Shown one piece after another: positions 52,567 to 61,630 of a DNA stretch of 64,000 nucleotides. The stretch is from Membranihabitans maritimus. Its GTDB lineage: Bacteria; Bacteroidota; Bacteroidia; Chitinophagales; Saprospiraceae. The stretch is from contig NZ_JAJSLW010000010.1 in the NCBI RefSeq assembly GCF_021729145.1, positions 124,001 through 188,000 of the forward strand, given 5' to 3'. The translations under genes and the position numbers were made by a program. The notes beneath the pieces were generated by a model. It was not told where the DNA came from. It did not search any database and worked only from the letters and a program-made list of their open reading frames with translations. Position 1 is the first letter of the stretch; every line of letters begins with the position of its first letter.

Positions 52567-54225
52567 ATGAAGTCTAAAACACTAAAAATAAATGCGGGCA
52601 AATTAATATCTTATTCACTGTTTTTAATTTTGTTATTATCTTCCTGTGATAAAGAGCTCGATCAATACCCTACTAATGCTTTTGCAAAAGATAATTTCTG
52701 GACTTCGGAATCCAATGCATTGATCGCATTAACGGGTACCTATAGGGGAGGAATCACCTATGGGACACAGGTGGTAGCATCAGACTGGTGGACGTATTGT
52801 GGTTTGGTCTTTCTGGACCTGGCTACAGATAACGGGTATGATAGAAGAGGGGATAATTCCACGATCAATAGATTGACTAATGGAACATTATTACCCAATA
52901 ATAATGTTATTAATGGGTATTGGACTGGTTCCTACAAACGGATTGCTATTTGCAATGACTTCCTTGAAAACATTGGAAATGTGGAAATGGACCCAGCCAA
53001 AATAAACAGAATGGTAGCTGAAGTACGATTCTTGCGTGCCACCCAGTATTTCTACATGTCTCAATTTTGGGGATCAGTACCTTTGATCACATCCACACTA
53101 ACGCCTGATGAAGCGAATAATGTTTCTAAAGCACCCAAAACCGAAATCGTTGATTTTGTACTATCAGAATTATCGGCAGCTGTGAATGATTTGCCACGAT
53201 ATATTGATATCCCTGCTTCTGAAATTGGCAGGGCGAGTAAACAGTCGGCATTAGCTTTTTTGGGAAGAATGTATCTCAGTGAGGAACGGTATAGTGATGC
53301 TGCTGATGTTTACAAGCAAATTATTGATTTTGGGGATAATATAATTGATCCGGATTACCAATCCCTATTTAATCCTGAAAATGAAAATAGTTCTGAAAAT
53401 ATATTTAGTGTTCAGTTTTTGGGAGGACAGGCGTCTAACTCTTTGCCGCAGCATGCTTATCCGGCAGTTTCCGGGGGATGGCATTTTGTGAATCCACTTG
53501 GAAGTCTGGCAGATTCTTATGGTTTTGATGATGGCACAGAACTTTCCTACGATGACCCCCGGTTTAATTATGACGATATGGGAGCGAATAGGGATCCGAG
53601 GTTTCGGTATAACTTTTTATGGGATGGATCTACTTTTGGAGGGAATACCTATGTATGTCATCCGGATGCTACTGAATCCGTTGATCAATTAACCTATTCA
53701 AAGCAAGCAACTCGCAGTGGATATGGACTCAGAAAGTTCTTTGATGAATCATTTAGTGGAAATTTGCGAAATGATTATGGCGGGAATTTACCAGTGATAA
53801 GATACGCAGAAGTATTGTTGAGTTATTTGGAAGCAGAATTGGAAGCAGGAAATACTATCACACAAGATATGTTGGATCTTACGATTAATGCAATCAGAGG
53901 GCGGGAGTCAGTCGGTCTGCCACCGATACAAGAAACTGACCCTGATGCCTTAAGACCGATCCTTAGAAAAGAGAGGAGAATAGAACTCGCATTTGAAGGT
54001 ATACGTTTGTGGGATATTTTTAGATGGGATATAGGAGAAGAAGTTTTAGTAGGGGATTTTTGGGGCGCTCCGTTTCCCAATTCAACAAAATATGCATCTA
54101 CGTCCAAAAAAATTGATCCGCAATCCCGATGGTTTGTTACCGAAAAGAATTTTAGAAAGGGGATTGATGATGTTTGGCCTATCCCGGAATCAGAAGTAAA
54201 TGTAAACCCCAAATTGGGTGAATAA
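52567..54225 (+). CDS. SusD/RagB outer-membrane lipoprotein
   Basis: The protein has 552 residues. The lipoprotein signal ends in LILLLSSC, with Cys at about residue 27. Family blocks include DQYPTNAFAKDNFWTSESNALIALTGTYRG, RFLRATQYFYMSQFWGSVPLI, SALAFLGRMYLSEERYSDAADVYKQII and the C-terminal RYAEVLLSYLEAELEAGN with RKERRIELAFEGIRLWDIFRWD and VWPIPESEVNVNPKLGE. It is the lid and binding partner of the preceding SusC. The PhoD-like phosphatase gene starts 20 bases after it, so an operon is likely. Confidence 0.95.
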   Translation: MKSKTLKINAGKLISYSLFLILLLSSCDKELDQYPTNAFAKDNFWTSESNALIALTGTYRGGITYGTQVVASDWWTYCGLVFLDLATDNGYDRRGDNSTINRLTNGTLLPNNNVINGYWTGSYKRIAICNDFLENIGNVEMDPAKINRMVAEVRFLRATQYFYMSQFWGSVPLITSTLTPDEANNVSKAPKTEIVDFVLSELSAAVNDLPRYIDIPASEIGRASKQSALAFLGRMYLSEERYSDAADVYKQIIDFGDNIIDPDYQSLFNPENENSSENIFSVQFLGGQASNSLPQHAYPAVSGGWHFVNPLGSLADSYGFDDGTELSYDDPRFNYDDMGANRDPRFRYNFLWDGSTFGGNTYVCHPDATESVDQLTYSKQATRSGYGLRKFFDESFSGNLRNDYGGNLPVIRYAEVLLSYLEAELEAGNTITQDMLDLTINAIRGRESVGLPPIQETDPDALRPILRKERRIELAFEGIRLWDIFRWDIGEEVLVGDFWGAPFPNSTKYASTSKKIDPQSRWFVTEKNFRKGIDDVWPIPESEVNVNPKLGE

Positions 54226-54245
54226 TAGACGAATAAATTCAATAT

Positions 54246-56852
54246 ATGAAAAGGAGAAAAGCATTACAATCCATTGCCGTCGGGACACTGGGAAGCGGAC
54301 TTTCTGTCCGTGCCGCAGCGTTAGGTGAAGAAAGAAAGGTTTCTGGGGCAGGAGATATCAGGTTCAAGAGTCACTGGGATGCAATGCCTGACATGATATG
54401 GATTGGAGAGCAATACTGGGCAAACCGGCTTCAGGACTGGCAAATCAGGGAGGGGTATTTGGAATGTGTAGTATGTGCCAGAAACCGAAATGTTCATTTG
54501 CTTACACATCAGATAAACTCTTCCGGTAACCGTTTAAACACTTCGGTTGATCTCCAAATTAACCAAGAGTATATTGAGGACTTTGAAGGGGATATAGGTT
54601 TTTCAGTAGGACTTAAGGGAAGATATGTCGGGTATCAATCGGCTTGTATTACCGGGAGAGGAATTAACTTGGGGATAGATCATGCGGGCCGGTTATTTGT
54701 AGGTGAAGATAAATCTCCATCTTTTGTTAGTGGAAATGAATTAGTGGATGGGGTCAACCTAAATGCTGAATTTTTTGAAAATAAAGTAACCTTGATTGTT
54801 CGGAATGCTAACGGCTCGAAAATTGGGTTATTGGAAGCTGAATTGGATAATGCAGAAAAATTAGAAGGGAATATTGCTTTGTTAGTGAATGGTTCCAAGC
54901 CTTTGGCAGACGAGGAAAACGGGAAAGTGCTATTTGGAAATTGGGAAGTCTCCGGCAACCGAATTGATTATTTAGAGGATCAGACGTTTGGACCTGTTTA
55001 TTTTACACAATATACCCTGGAGGATAAAGTTTTGAAAATTACAGCACAAATAGCGCCGATTGACATTGAAGGACTGGAAGCTATTCTCTGGTTTGAAAAA
55101 GGAGGCCAATGGGAAAAAGAAGCAGCTTCGATTGTCCGGCGTGATTCGCGTACAGCCCATTTTCGAATAGAAGATTGGGACGGTTTGAAGGAATATCCTT
55201 TTAAGGTGACAGTAGGATTGCTGCTTGCAAACGGCGATAAAGTCGATTATTCGTACAGTGGAAGTATTGCAAAAGAACCTGTTGATAAGGAAACGCTGGT
55301 CGCGTTTTCTGCAAGCTGTAACGGCGATTTTGGTTTTCCGGATCACGAAGTAGTAGCACATGGGTTAAAGCATAATCCGGATCTGGTATTTTTTCTCGGT
55401 GATCAGATTTACGAAGGCAATGGGGGATATGGTGTGCAAAATAATCCTCCATATAAAAAGGCTGATTTGGATTTCCTCCGGAAGTGGTATTTATTTGGAT
55501 GGTCATATAGGGATTTGTTTCGAAACAAGCCTTCAATTTGTTTGCCGGATGACCATGATGTTTTTCATGGTAATGTATGGGGAGAAGGGGGAAAAAAGAC
55601 CATCCAGGAAGGAACGACCAAAGAAAAACAAGATACCGGTGGTTACAAACTGCCAGCTGACTGGGTGAATATGATTCAGATATGTCAAACCAGTCACATG
55701 CCAGATCCATACGATCCTACACCAATCAAACAGGGAATAGGAGTGTATTATACGGGATGGAAATACGGAGGGCTGGATTTTGCGATCATTGAAGACCGTA
55801 AATTTAAATCGGCGCCTAAAAACTACTTCCCGGATGAAGCGGATGTTGAAAATGGGTTCGCTCAAAATCTTAAATTTGATTTTAAATCCTTTCAGGAGCC
55901 GGACGTTTTGAATTTATTAGGAAATCGGCAAATGAAGTTTTTAAATGAGTGGACCGAAGATTGGTCAAAAGGGGTACAGATGAAAGCTTTACTTTCTGCT
56001 ACTTCATTTATGACCTTGCAAACACTGCCCAAAGGGACGAAAAATGATTCAGTCACCGGGAAATTGGATATTCCGGAGAAAGGAGAATATGTTCAAGGGG
56101 ATGATTTGACTCGAGATATGGACAGCAATGGATGGCCAATTAGTCGTCGGAATGAGGTTGTCACATTGCTGAGAAAATCACATGCTGTGCATATAGTTGG
56201 AGATCAGCACTTACCATCAGTAGCTCAATATGGAGTGGACCGGTTTGGCGATAGCAATTTTGTATTTACGGTACCTGCACTCAGTAATATATTTCCGCGT
56301 AGATGGTGGCCTCAGGTTTCTGCTCAACACCAGCCATTAGTGGGAAGACCGGAATATACAGGTGATTTTGAGGATGGGTTTGGAAATAAAATGACCGTTT
56401 TCGCGGCAGCAAGTCCCTATAAAAGTCATAGAAACCCCGCTCAATTGTATGATCGATCAACAGGATATGGAATTGTCAAATTTCATAAAGATTCGAGAAA
56501 AATTAGGTTTGAGTGCTGGCCCCGTTATATGGACCCGGAAACACAAAAGGAAGGACAGTATGCAGATTGGCCCATAGAGATTCGACAAACAGATAATTTT
56601 GCGTACACCAGTCCATTTCGATTACCCCGAATACAAGTTTTGGGAATGGATCGTCCTGTGGTAAAATTATTTGATAATACAGGAGGAGAATTGGTTTCAA
56701 TAATCAGAATCAATCAATCTGGTTTTGTGCCGAAAGTAATGGAGAAAGGAGTATATAAGGTTGTGGTAGGGGATCCGGATACCAATAGGTGGAAGGAATT
56801 GGTAGTTGATACGGAGGGAGATCAAAAGGAAATTTCCATTGATTTTACATAA
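54246..56852 (+). CDS. PhoD-like alkaline phosphatase/phosphodiesterase with N-terminal lectin-like domain
   Basis: The protein has 868 residues with a short hydrophobic leader (RRKALQSIAVGTLGSGLSVRAAA). Residues of about 35-240 form a beta-sandwich-like region (YLECVVCARNRNVHLLTHQIN, GDIGFSVGLKGRYVGYQSACIT, NLGIDHAGRLFVGED). The catalytic PhoD-like domain starts at about 350 with FSASCNGDFG, DLVFFLGDQIYEGN, PSICLPDDHDVFHGNVWG and VHIVGDQHLPSV, giving the metal-binding aspartates, asparagine-type and histidine residues. At 868 residues it is far longer than classical PhoD (around 550). It should cleave phosphoesters in the periplasm. As part of cluster 3 it may remove phosphate from the same substrate that the sulfatases desulfate. 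Confidence 0.9.
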   Translation: MKRRKALQSIAVGTLGSGLSVRAAALGEERKVSGAGDIRFKSHWDAMPDMIWIGEQYWANRLQDWQIREGYLECVVCARNRNVHLLTHQINSSGNRLNTSVDLQINQEYIEDFEGDIGFSVGLKGRYVGYQSACITGRGINLGIDHAGRLFVGEDKSPSFVSGNELVDGVNLNAEFFENKVTLIVRNANGSKIGLLEAELDNAEKLEGNIALLVNGSKPLADEENGKVLFGNWEVSGNRIDYLEDQTFGPVYFTQYTLEDKVLKITAQIAPIDIEGLEAILWFEKGGQWEKEAASIVRRDSRTAHFRIEDWDGLKEYPFKVTVGLLLANGDKVDYSYSGSIAKEPVDKETLVAFSASCNGDFGFPDHEVVAHGLKHNPDLVFFLGDQIYEGNGGYGVQNNPPYKKADLDFLRKWYLFGWSYRDLFRNKPSICLPDDHDVFHGNVWGEGGKKTIQEGTTKEKQDTGGYKLPADWVNMIQICQTSHMPDPYDPTPIKQGIGVYYTGWKYGGLDFAIIEDRKFKSAPKNYFPDEADVENGFAQNLKFDFKSFQEPDVLNLLGNRQMKFLNEWTEDWSKGVQMKALLSATSFMTLQTLPKGTKNDSVTGKLDIPEKGEYVQGDDLTRDMDSNGWPISRRNEVVTLLRKSHAVHIVGDQHLPSVAQYGVDRFGDSNFVFTVPALSNIFPRRWWPQVSAQHQPLVGRPEYTGDFEDGFGNKMTVFAAASPYKSHRNPAQLYDRSTGYGIVKFHKDSRKIRFECWPRYMDPETQKEGQYADWPIEIRQTDNFAYTSPFRLPRIQVLGMDRPVVKLFDNTGGELVSIIRINQSGFVPKVMEKGVYKVVVGDPDTNRWKELVVDTEGDQKEISIDFT

Positions 56853-56948
56853 GAGGATAAAATTAAGTTTTGGATTAATAGACGAATATTTAGTTTGGCG
56901 GCCAACATATTGTTAATTTGGGTTAAAATAAAATATGTTGTTTTTACA

Positions 56949-58340
56949 ATGAGAGCATTTACATTACCGCTGATACTATCTACTTTGCTTTGTAGTACTA
57001 CAATTGTTATTTCTCAAGATAATAATGCCCCCAACATTATCCTTATCCTGGCTGATGACCTCGGTTCTATTGATTTAAACTGTTATGGATCGGATGACCT
57101 TGCTACTCCTAACCTGGATCGATTAGCAGCGAATGGTGTGCGATTCACTCAGTTCTATGCCGGGGCACCGGTTTGCTCCCCGTCACGCGCAGCCCTGTTG
57201 ACGGGTAAGACCAATTTAGGGGCCGGATTGCCTGGAAACGTTCCCATCCCGGAGAAAGATCCTGAACTTTCCAGGGGATTACCATCTTCTGAAGTGACGA
57301 TTGCGGAAATGTTGAAGGGGAAAGGGTATTATACAGCGCTTGTTGGAAAATGGCATCTGGGGCATGCACAAGATAAACTGCCCAATGCCCAGGGGTTTGA
57401 TTATTTTTTTGGTCATCAGCGAGGATGTATTGACAACTATTCTCACTTCTTTTTTTGGAGTGGGCCGAACAAGCACGACTTATACCGCAATGATCGCCAA
57501 ATTTATCAACCGGGTAAATATTTCCCCGATCTAATGGCCGAAGAAATCAACTCTATAATCGATCATAAAAAAGACCAACCGTTTTTTATTTACTGGGCAG
57601 CTAATGTTCCCCATTATCCTTATCAGGGCACGGAAAAATGGCAAGAGCTTTACAAAGATCTTGAAATGCCCAGGAGAGAATACGCTGCTTTTGTTTCATC
57701 ATTGGATGAACGTATCGGATGGGTAATGGATAAATTGGAAGAGGAAGGAATGCTGGAAAACACGGTCGTAATTTTTCAATCGGACCACGGTCACTCCTAT
57801 GAAGAGAGGGCGTTTTTTGGTGGGGGAAATTCAGGGTCGTACAGAAGTGGAAAGTTTAGCATGTTCGAAGGGGGATTGAGAGTACCTGCTATTATCAGTT
57901 ATCCCAATCGAATACCAAAAGGGCAGGTACGTGATCAGGTGGCCTCGGGAATGGATTGGTTCCCTACTATTGCGGAAATTACCGGGGCAGAATATAATGA
58001 AACAGAAATTGAGGGCAAAAGTCTCATGCCTGTTATTACCGATCCTAATTTTCCGACTCAACATTCAGAATTACATTGGCAAACCGGATCTTATGACGAT
58101 CATTCCAGCGGGTGGGCTGTGCGGAAAGGGGATTGGAAATTATTGGGAAATCCCAGGGATACCGATCCAAACTGGGACCCTGAAAAGACTGGAGAAGATT
58201 TCAAAGGGAAAGATCGGTTGTTCTTAGTCAATGTAGTTAAGGATGTTAGTGAACGAAATAATTTAGCAGAAGAAAATCCTGGAAAACTTGAGGAGCTTCA
58301 TAAACTGCACAAAAAATGGTTGGAAAATGTCTCCAGGTAG
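56949..58340 (+). CDS. Sulfatase (arylsulfatase-like, S1 family)
   Basis: The frame extends to TTG 56895, but ATG 56949 puts the signal peptide (LPLILSTLLCSTTIVISQ) at the start, giving 463 residues. The sulfatase core is complete: APNIILILADDLG with metal aspartates, CSPSRAALLTGK with Cys76 in this numbering as the formylglycine residue (CxPSR), GKWHLG with the conserved lysine and histidine, and VVIFQSDHGHSYEE. It should hydrolyse a sulfate ester of a sugar or other alcohol in the periplasm. The cysteine type needs the radical-SAM maturase anSME, which is not in the window. It lies about 97 bases after the PhoD-like gene and 55 bases before the next sulfatase. Confidence 0.92.
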   Translation: MRAFTLPLILSTLLCSTTIVISQDNNAPNIILILADDLGSIDLNCYGSDDLATPNLDRLAANGVRFTQFYAGAPVCSPSRAALLTGKTNLGAGLPGNVPIPEKDPELSRGLPSSEVTIAEMLKGKGYYTALVGKWHLGHAQDKLPNAQGFDYFFGHQRGCIDNYSHFFFWSGPNKHDLYRNDRQIYQPGKYFPDLMAEEINSIIDHKKDQPFFIYWAANVPHYPYQGTEKWQELYKDLEMPRREYAAFVSSLDERIGWVMDKLEEEGMLENTVVIFQSDHGHSYEERAFFGGGNSGSYRSGKFSMFEGGLRVPAIISYPNRIPKGQVRDQVASGMDWFPTIAEITGAEYNETEIEGKSLMPVITDPNFPTQHSELHWQTGSYDDHSSGWAVRKGDWKLLGNPRDTDPNWDPEKTGEDFKGKDRLFLVNVVKDVSERNNLAEENPGKLEELHKLHKKWLENVSR

Positions 58341-58395
58341 TAAATATTGAGGAGTTGGATTATTTTTTTTTACGTAAAAAATTATTTATTAGTTG

Positions 58396-59910
58396 ATGGA
58401 TTGTTTTAAACGTGTGATGGGTAAAATATTATTTTTGTGGTTTTTAATCTTATTTGGAGTGTCTACCGTCTCAATTGGCCAACAACCCAATATCCTGGTG
58501 ATTTTTTCGGACGATTTGAACACTAATATTGGTCCCTATATGGACTTGAATGAACACACGCCGAATTTGGACCGTTTGGCAGAAGAAGGTGTCCGATTTT
58601 CCAGGGCATACTGCCAATTCCCACTTTGCGGGCCTTCCAGAGCTTCGATAATGAGTGGATTATATCCCCAAACAAACGGAGAATTGACCAATGACGATCA
58701 ACCGGGAAGTTACAGAAAGAATAATCCTTCTTTAAGTGACCATCCTTCGATGGCCGGTTTTTTCAGGGAGCAAGGATATTTTACAGCCCGGGTTTCAAAA
58801 ATCTTTCACATGGGGGTTCCGGGAGGTATTGAACGGGGAGATCCCGGTGGGGACGATCCTGATTCGTGGGATTTTGCTTATAATGTCATGGCCCCAGAGA
58901 CATTGAGTCCGGGTGAGCTGGAATTGCTTTCACCCAAAAACCATCATTATGGAGGGAATTTTTCAAGGATAATATTAGAAGATAGTTTGGAGGTAGGTCA
59001 GGCAGATTATATGGCAGCTAATCAAGCTATCGCTATTCTCGAAAACCGGGCTGGTATCGTACCTGATCCCGGAACCAATAAACAAAAGCAAAAAGCGGAT
59101 GCCCCATTCTTCCTTGCTGTTGGTTTTGTCAGGCCTCATGTTCCTTTTGTTGCTCCGGAAAATTGTTATGAATCTTACAGAGAGGAGGATATGATACTCC
59201 CTAAGGTTTTGGTAGGAGACAATGTCCCTGAAGGTGCACTAAGGCGGCAAAATGATAAAATATGGGGAATGAATGAACTACAGAAAAAACGGACCATAGC
59301 CTCTTATATGGCCAGTGTTCGATTTATGGACCAACAGGTGGGCAGGTTGCTGGATGTTCTGGACCGCCTGGATTTGCGGAAAGAAACGATTGTTGTTTTT
59401 TTGTCCGATCATGGATATAATTTGGGAGAACACGATTGTTGGTCCAAGGTTAGTCTCTGGGAGGGTAGTGTGCGTGTTCCCATGATTATTTCTGTACCAG
59501 GGGAGCCCTTTGAGAAGCAATACGGATCTGTCTGTGATTCGGTTGTTGAGTTGATTGATCTTTACCCCACCCTTTGTGATTTAAGTAATTATGAAAAAGA
59601 TATCCCGGAAATTTTGCAGGGAGAAAGCCTGATACCATTTCTCAAGGGAAAAGAGAATTCCGAGAGAAGTAAAAACTTTGCTTATACGGTTTCATACAGG
59701 GGGAACGCAGCCACTTTACGGATCGATAAATGGAGATATACCCTTTGGGATACCGGAGAAAACAATGAGGAACTTTACTACCACGTAAATGATCCTGAGG
59801 AGAATAACAATCTATCATCTCTTGCTGAGTATGGTTCTATTAAAAAAAGGCTAAGGAAAAGATTACTAAATATCAGGAAAAATGCCAAGGCTCACCTGGA
59901 AAATAAATAA
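58396..59910 (+). CDS. Sulfatase, iduronate-2-sulfatase-like (S1 family)
   Basis: About 504 residues from ATG 58396 (alternative 58417). The signal peptide is KILFLWFLILFGVSTVSIG. The core matches the iduronate-2-sulfatase group: QQPNILVIFSDDLNTNIG, HTPNLDRLAEEGVRFSRAYC, LCGPSRASIMSGLYPQTNG with Cys78 as the formylglycine residue, RVSKIFHMGVPGG in place of the usual GKWHLG, FFLAVGFVRPHVPFVAPE and VVFLSDHGYNLGEHDCWSK. The likely reaction is removal of 2-O-sulfate from a uronic acid or related sugar, but S1 subfamilies are not reliably assigned by eye. It is the second gene of the sulfatase run. Confidence 0.9.
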   Translation: MDCFKRVMGKILFLWFLILFGVSTVSIGQQPNILVIFSDDLNTNIGPYMDLNEHTPNLDRLAEEGVRFSRAYCQFPLCGPSRASIMSGLYPQTNGELTNDDQPGSYRKNNPSLSDHPSMAGFFREQGYFTARVSKIFHMGVPGGIERGDPGGDDPDSWDFAYNVMAPETLSPGELELLSPKNHHYGGNFSRIILEDSLEVGQADYMAANQAIAILENRAGIVPDPGTNKQKQKADAPFFLAVGFVRPHVPFVAPENCYESYREEDMILPKVLVGDNVPEGALRRQNDKIWGMNELQKKRTIASYMASVRFMDQQVGRLLDVLDRLDLRKETIVVFLSDHGYNLGEHDCWSKVSLWEGSVRVPMIISVPGEPFEKQYGSVCDSVVELIDLYPTLCDLSNYEKDIPEILQGESLIPFLKGKENSERSKNFAYTVSYRGNAATLRIDKWRYTLWDTGENNEELYYHVNDPEENNNLSSLAEYGSIKKRLRKRLLNIRKNAKAHLENK

Positions 59911-59977
59911 TTATATTGTTTCTGTGGTTAATTTTGAAATATATATATTGAAATTTATACTTTAGAAGTAAAAAGGA

Positions 59978-60817
59978 ATGAAGCGCGATAAATTATCGAC
60001 AAGACAAGTTGCTCAATACAATCGGGATGGATATTTGATTCTCAAAGGATTTTTGAACCCCGATGAGGTTGAAAAGCTTTATCAGGCAGGTGTTGAGGAT
60101 TCTGCCATTAATAAACACGCATTTAATGTGGATGATAGTTCGGGGAAGAGAAGTAAGTTGTCATTGTGGTACAAGCCGGGCGATGATGTTTTTGGGTTGT
60201 TGACCCGCAGCCAGACCATGGTAGAAATTGTTGACCAGGTGTTGGAAGGAGATGCCCCCGTTTGTCATTTCCACTCCAAGTTGATGCAAAAAGAACCGGA
60301 AGTGGGGGGTGCCTGGGAGTGGCATCAGGATTATGGGTATTGGTACAAAAACGAGTTTTTATACCCAGGGCAAATGATGTCGGTTATGGTGGCTATTACG
60401 GAGGCAAATAAAAGTAATGGTTGTTTGCAGGTAATAAAGGGATCTCATAAAATGGGAAGGGTAGAACATGGATTTTCAGGAGAGCAGGTAGGTGCTTCCC
60501 AGCGGTTTGTAGATCTTGCTTTACAAAATTTGGAATTGGAGTATGTGGAATTGGAAGCGGGAGATATTTTGTTATTTCACAGTAATGTATTACACAGTTC
60601 TTCAGCCAATCTGTCGGATAGGCCGAGGTGGTCGTTAATATCTGTGTATAACCGGGCATCCAATGTCGGGTATAGTGATTCGGCCCCTTCCCCGACTTCA
60701 AGCGTGACACCAATCAATGTCGTACCGAATGAAGCCTTATTGACCTGGGAAACTGCCAATCTGAAGGTGGAAAGTTCGGATTTTTTGAAGAAAGATGATG
60801 ATGTAGCGCTGAAATGA
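59978..60817 (+). CDS. Phytanoyl-CoA dioxygenase-family protein (Fe2+/2-oxoglutarate)
   Basis: The protein has 279 residues, cytoplasmic, with no signal peptide. The facial triad can be placed: His116 and Asp118 in WEWHQDYGYWY, and His206 in LFHSNVLHSSS. An arginine for 2-oxoglutarate binding fits DRPRWSL (Arg217). Other blocks fit the PhyH family: YNRDGYLILKGFLNPDEVEKLY, FHSKLMQKEPEVGG and GCLQVIKGSHKMGR. These enzymes hydroxylate carbon centres using O2 and 2-oxoglutarate. It sits between two sulfatases, so it could attack a substrate released by them, such as a small sulfated metabolite. That is inference. Its last bases overlap a frame leading into the transposase gene. Confidence 0.9.
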   Translation: MKRDKLSTRQVAQYNRDGYLILKGFLNPDEVEKLYQAGVEDSAINKHAFNVDDSSGKRSKLSLWYKPGDDVFGLLTRSQTMVEIVDQVLEGDAPVCHFHSKLMQKEPEVGGAWEWHQDYGYWYKNEFLYPGQMMSVMVAITEANKSNGCLQVIKGSHKMGRVEHGFSGEQVGASQRFVDLALQNLELEYVELEAGDILLFHSNVLHSSSANLSDRPRWSLISVYNRASNVGYSDSAPSPTSSVTPINVVPNEALLTWETANLKVESSDFLKKDDDVALK

Positions 60818-60843
60818 ACTTAGTAGTTGAAAAAGAAAATGGT

Positions 60844-61305
60844 ATGGCCGGAACATTTACGCAGATTTATATACAAGCTGTCTTTGCAGTCCGGGGCCGT
60901 CAAAATCTTTTAAAAAAAGAATGGCGTCAGGAAATCTTTAAATATATGGCGGGAATTATTAAGAAAAAGAAACATAAACCTATAATTGTCAATGGTGTTT
61001 CTGATCACGTTCATGTATTTATTGGAATGAAACCATCTATGGCATTATCTGATCTGATTAGGGACATTAAAAATAATACTTCAAATCATATAAATAATCG
61101 GGGCTTATTAAATGGACATTTTTCGTGGCAGGAAGGATATGGGGCTTTTTCATATTCTCATGATCACATAGGTAATGTGCATAATTATATTTTAAACCAG
61201 GAAAAACATCATGAGAAGAAAACATTTAAAGAAAAGTATTTTGAATTTTTAGATGAATATGAAGTACCTTATGAGGAAAGATTTTTATTTGATTGGCTTG
61301 ATTAA
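60844..61305 (+). mobile_element. REP-associated tyrosine transposase (IS200/IS605 Y1 superfamily)
   Basis: About 153 residues from ATG 60844; an upstream in-frame ATG at 60814 overlaps the dioxygenase stop. The Y1-transposase fold shows TQIYIQAVFAVRGRQNLLKK, the HUH metal motif VSDHVHVFIG (His55, His57) and the catalytic tyrosine in VHNYILNQEKHH (Tyr115). No IS605 TnpB partner is present. Such domesticated transposases (RAYT) mobilise short hairpin REP elements in trans. It is followed directly by a hairpin and by the repeat array at 61386-61615, probably its own substrate. It interrupts the dioxygenase-sulfatase order of cluster 3. Confidence 0.88.
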
Positions 61306-61630
61306 ATGTGCCACCCCTTCGGGGTTGTAGGGTGAATAAAAGGTTGGAATTATAAAAATATCATCCCTTCGGGATTCATAGATTTGGAATAACAGGTAGA
61401 TAAACCCTGAAAGGGTGCAATGATTATAAAGAAATAATAGGTAGAAAACCCTGAAAGGGAGAGATGAATATGGGGAAAGGAATAACAGGTAGATAAACCC
61501 TGAAAGGGTGCAATGATTATAAAGGAATAATAGGTAGAAAACCCTGAAAGGGAGAGATGAATATGGGGAGAGGAATAACAGGTAGATAAACCCTGAAAGG
61601 GTGCAATGATTATAAAAAAAAATTAATGAT
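61306..61630. repeat. Hairpin array downstream of the transposase, 93-bp period
   Basis: It begins with AATGTGCC and the hairpin ACCCC/GGGGT (61313-61325), then ATCCC/GGGAT (61363-61375). From 61386 a 93-base unit repeats at 61386, 61479 and 61572 (about 2.5 copies). Each full unit has two related halves of about 45 bases, each carrying CCCTGAAAGGG; five copies are at 61405, 61449, 61498, 61542 and 61591. Halves carry ACAGGTAGATAAA or ATAGGTAGAAAA before the hairpin. The minus-strand frame reading through the array is a repeat artefact. This fits a BIME-type array next to its RAYT. Confidence 0.85.

Noticed and set aside
61386-61615. Possible CRISPR array
   Set aside because: The repeating 93-base unit is conserved across its whole length and contains hairpins, so there are no variable spacers. 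No cas gene is nearby.
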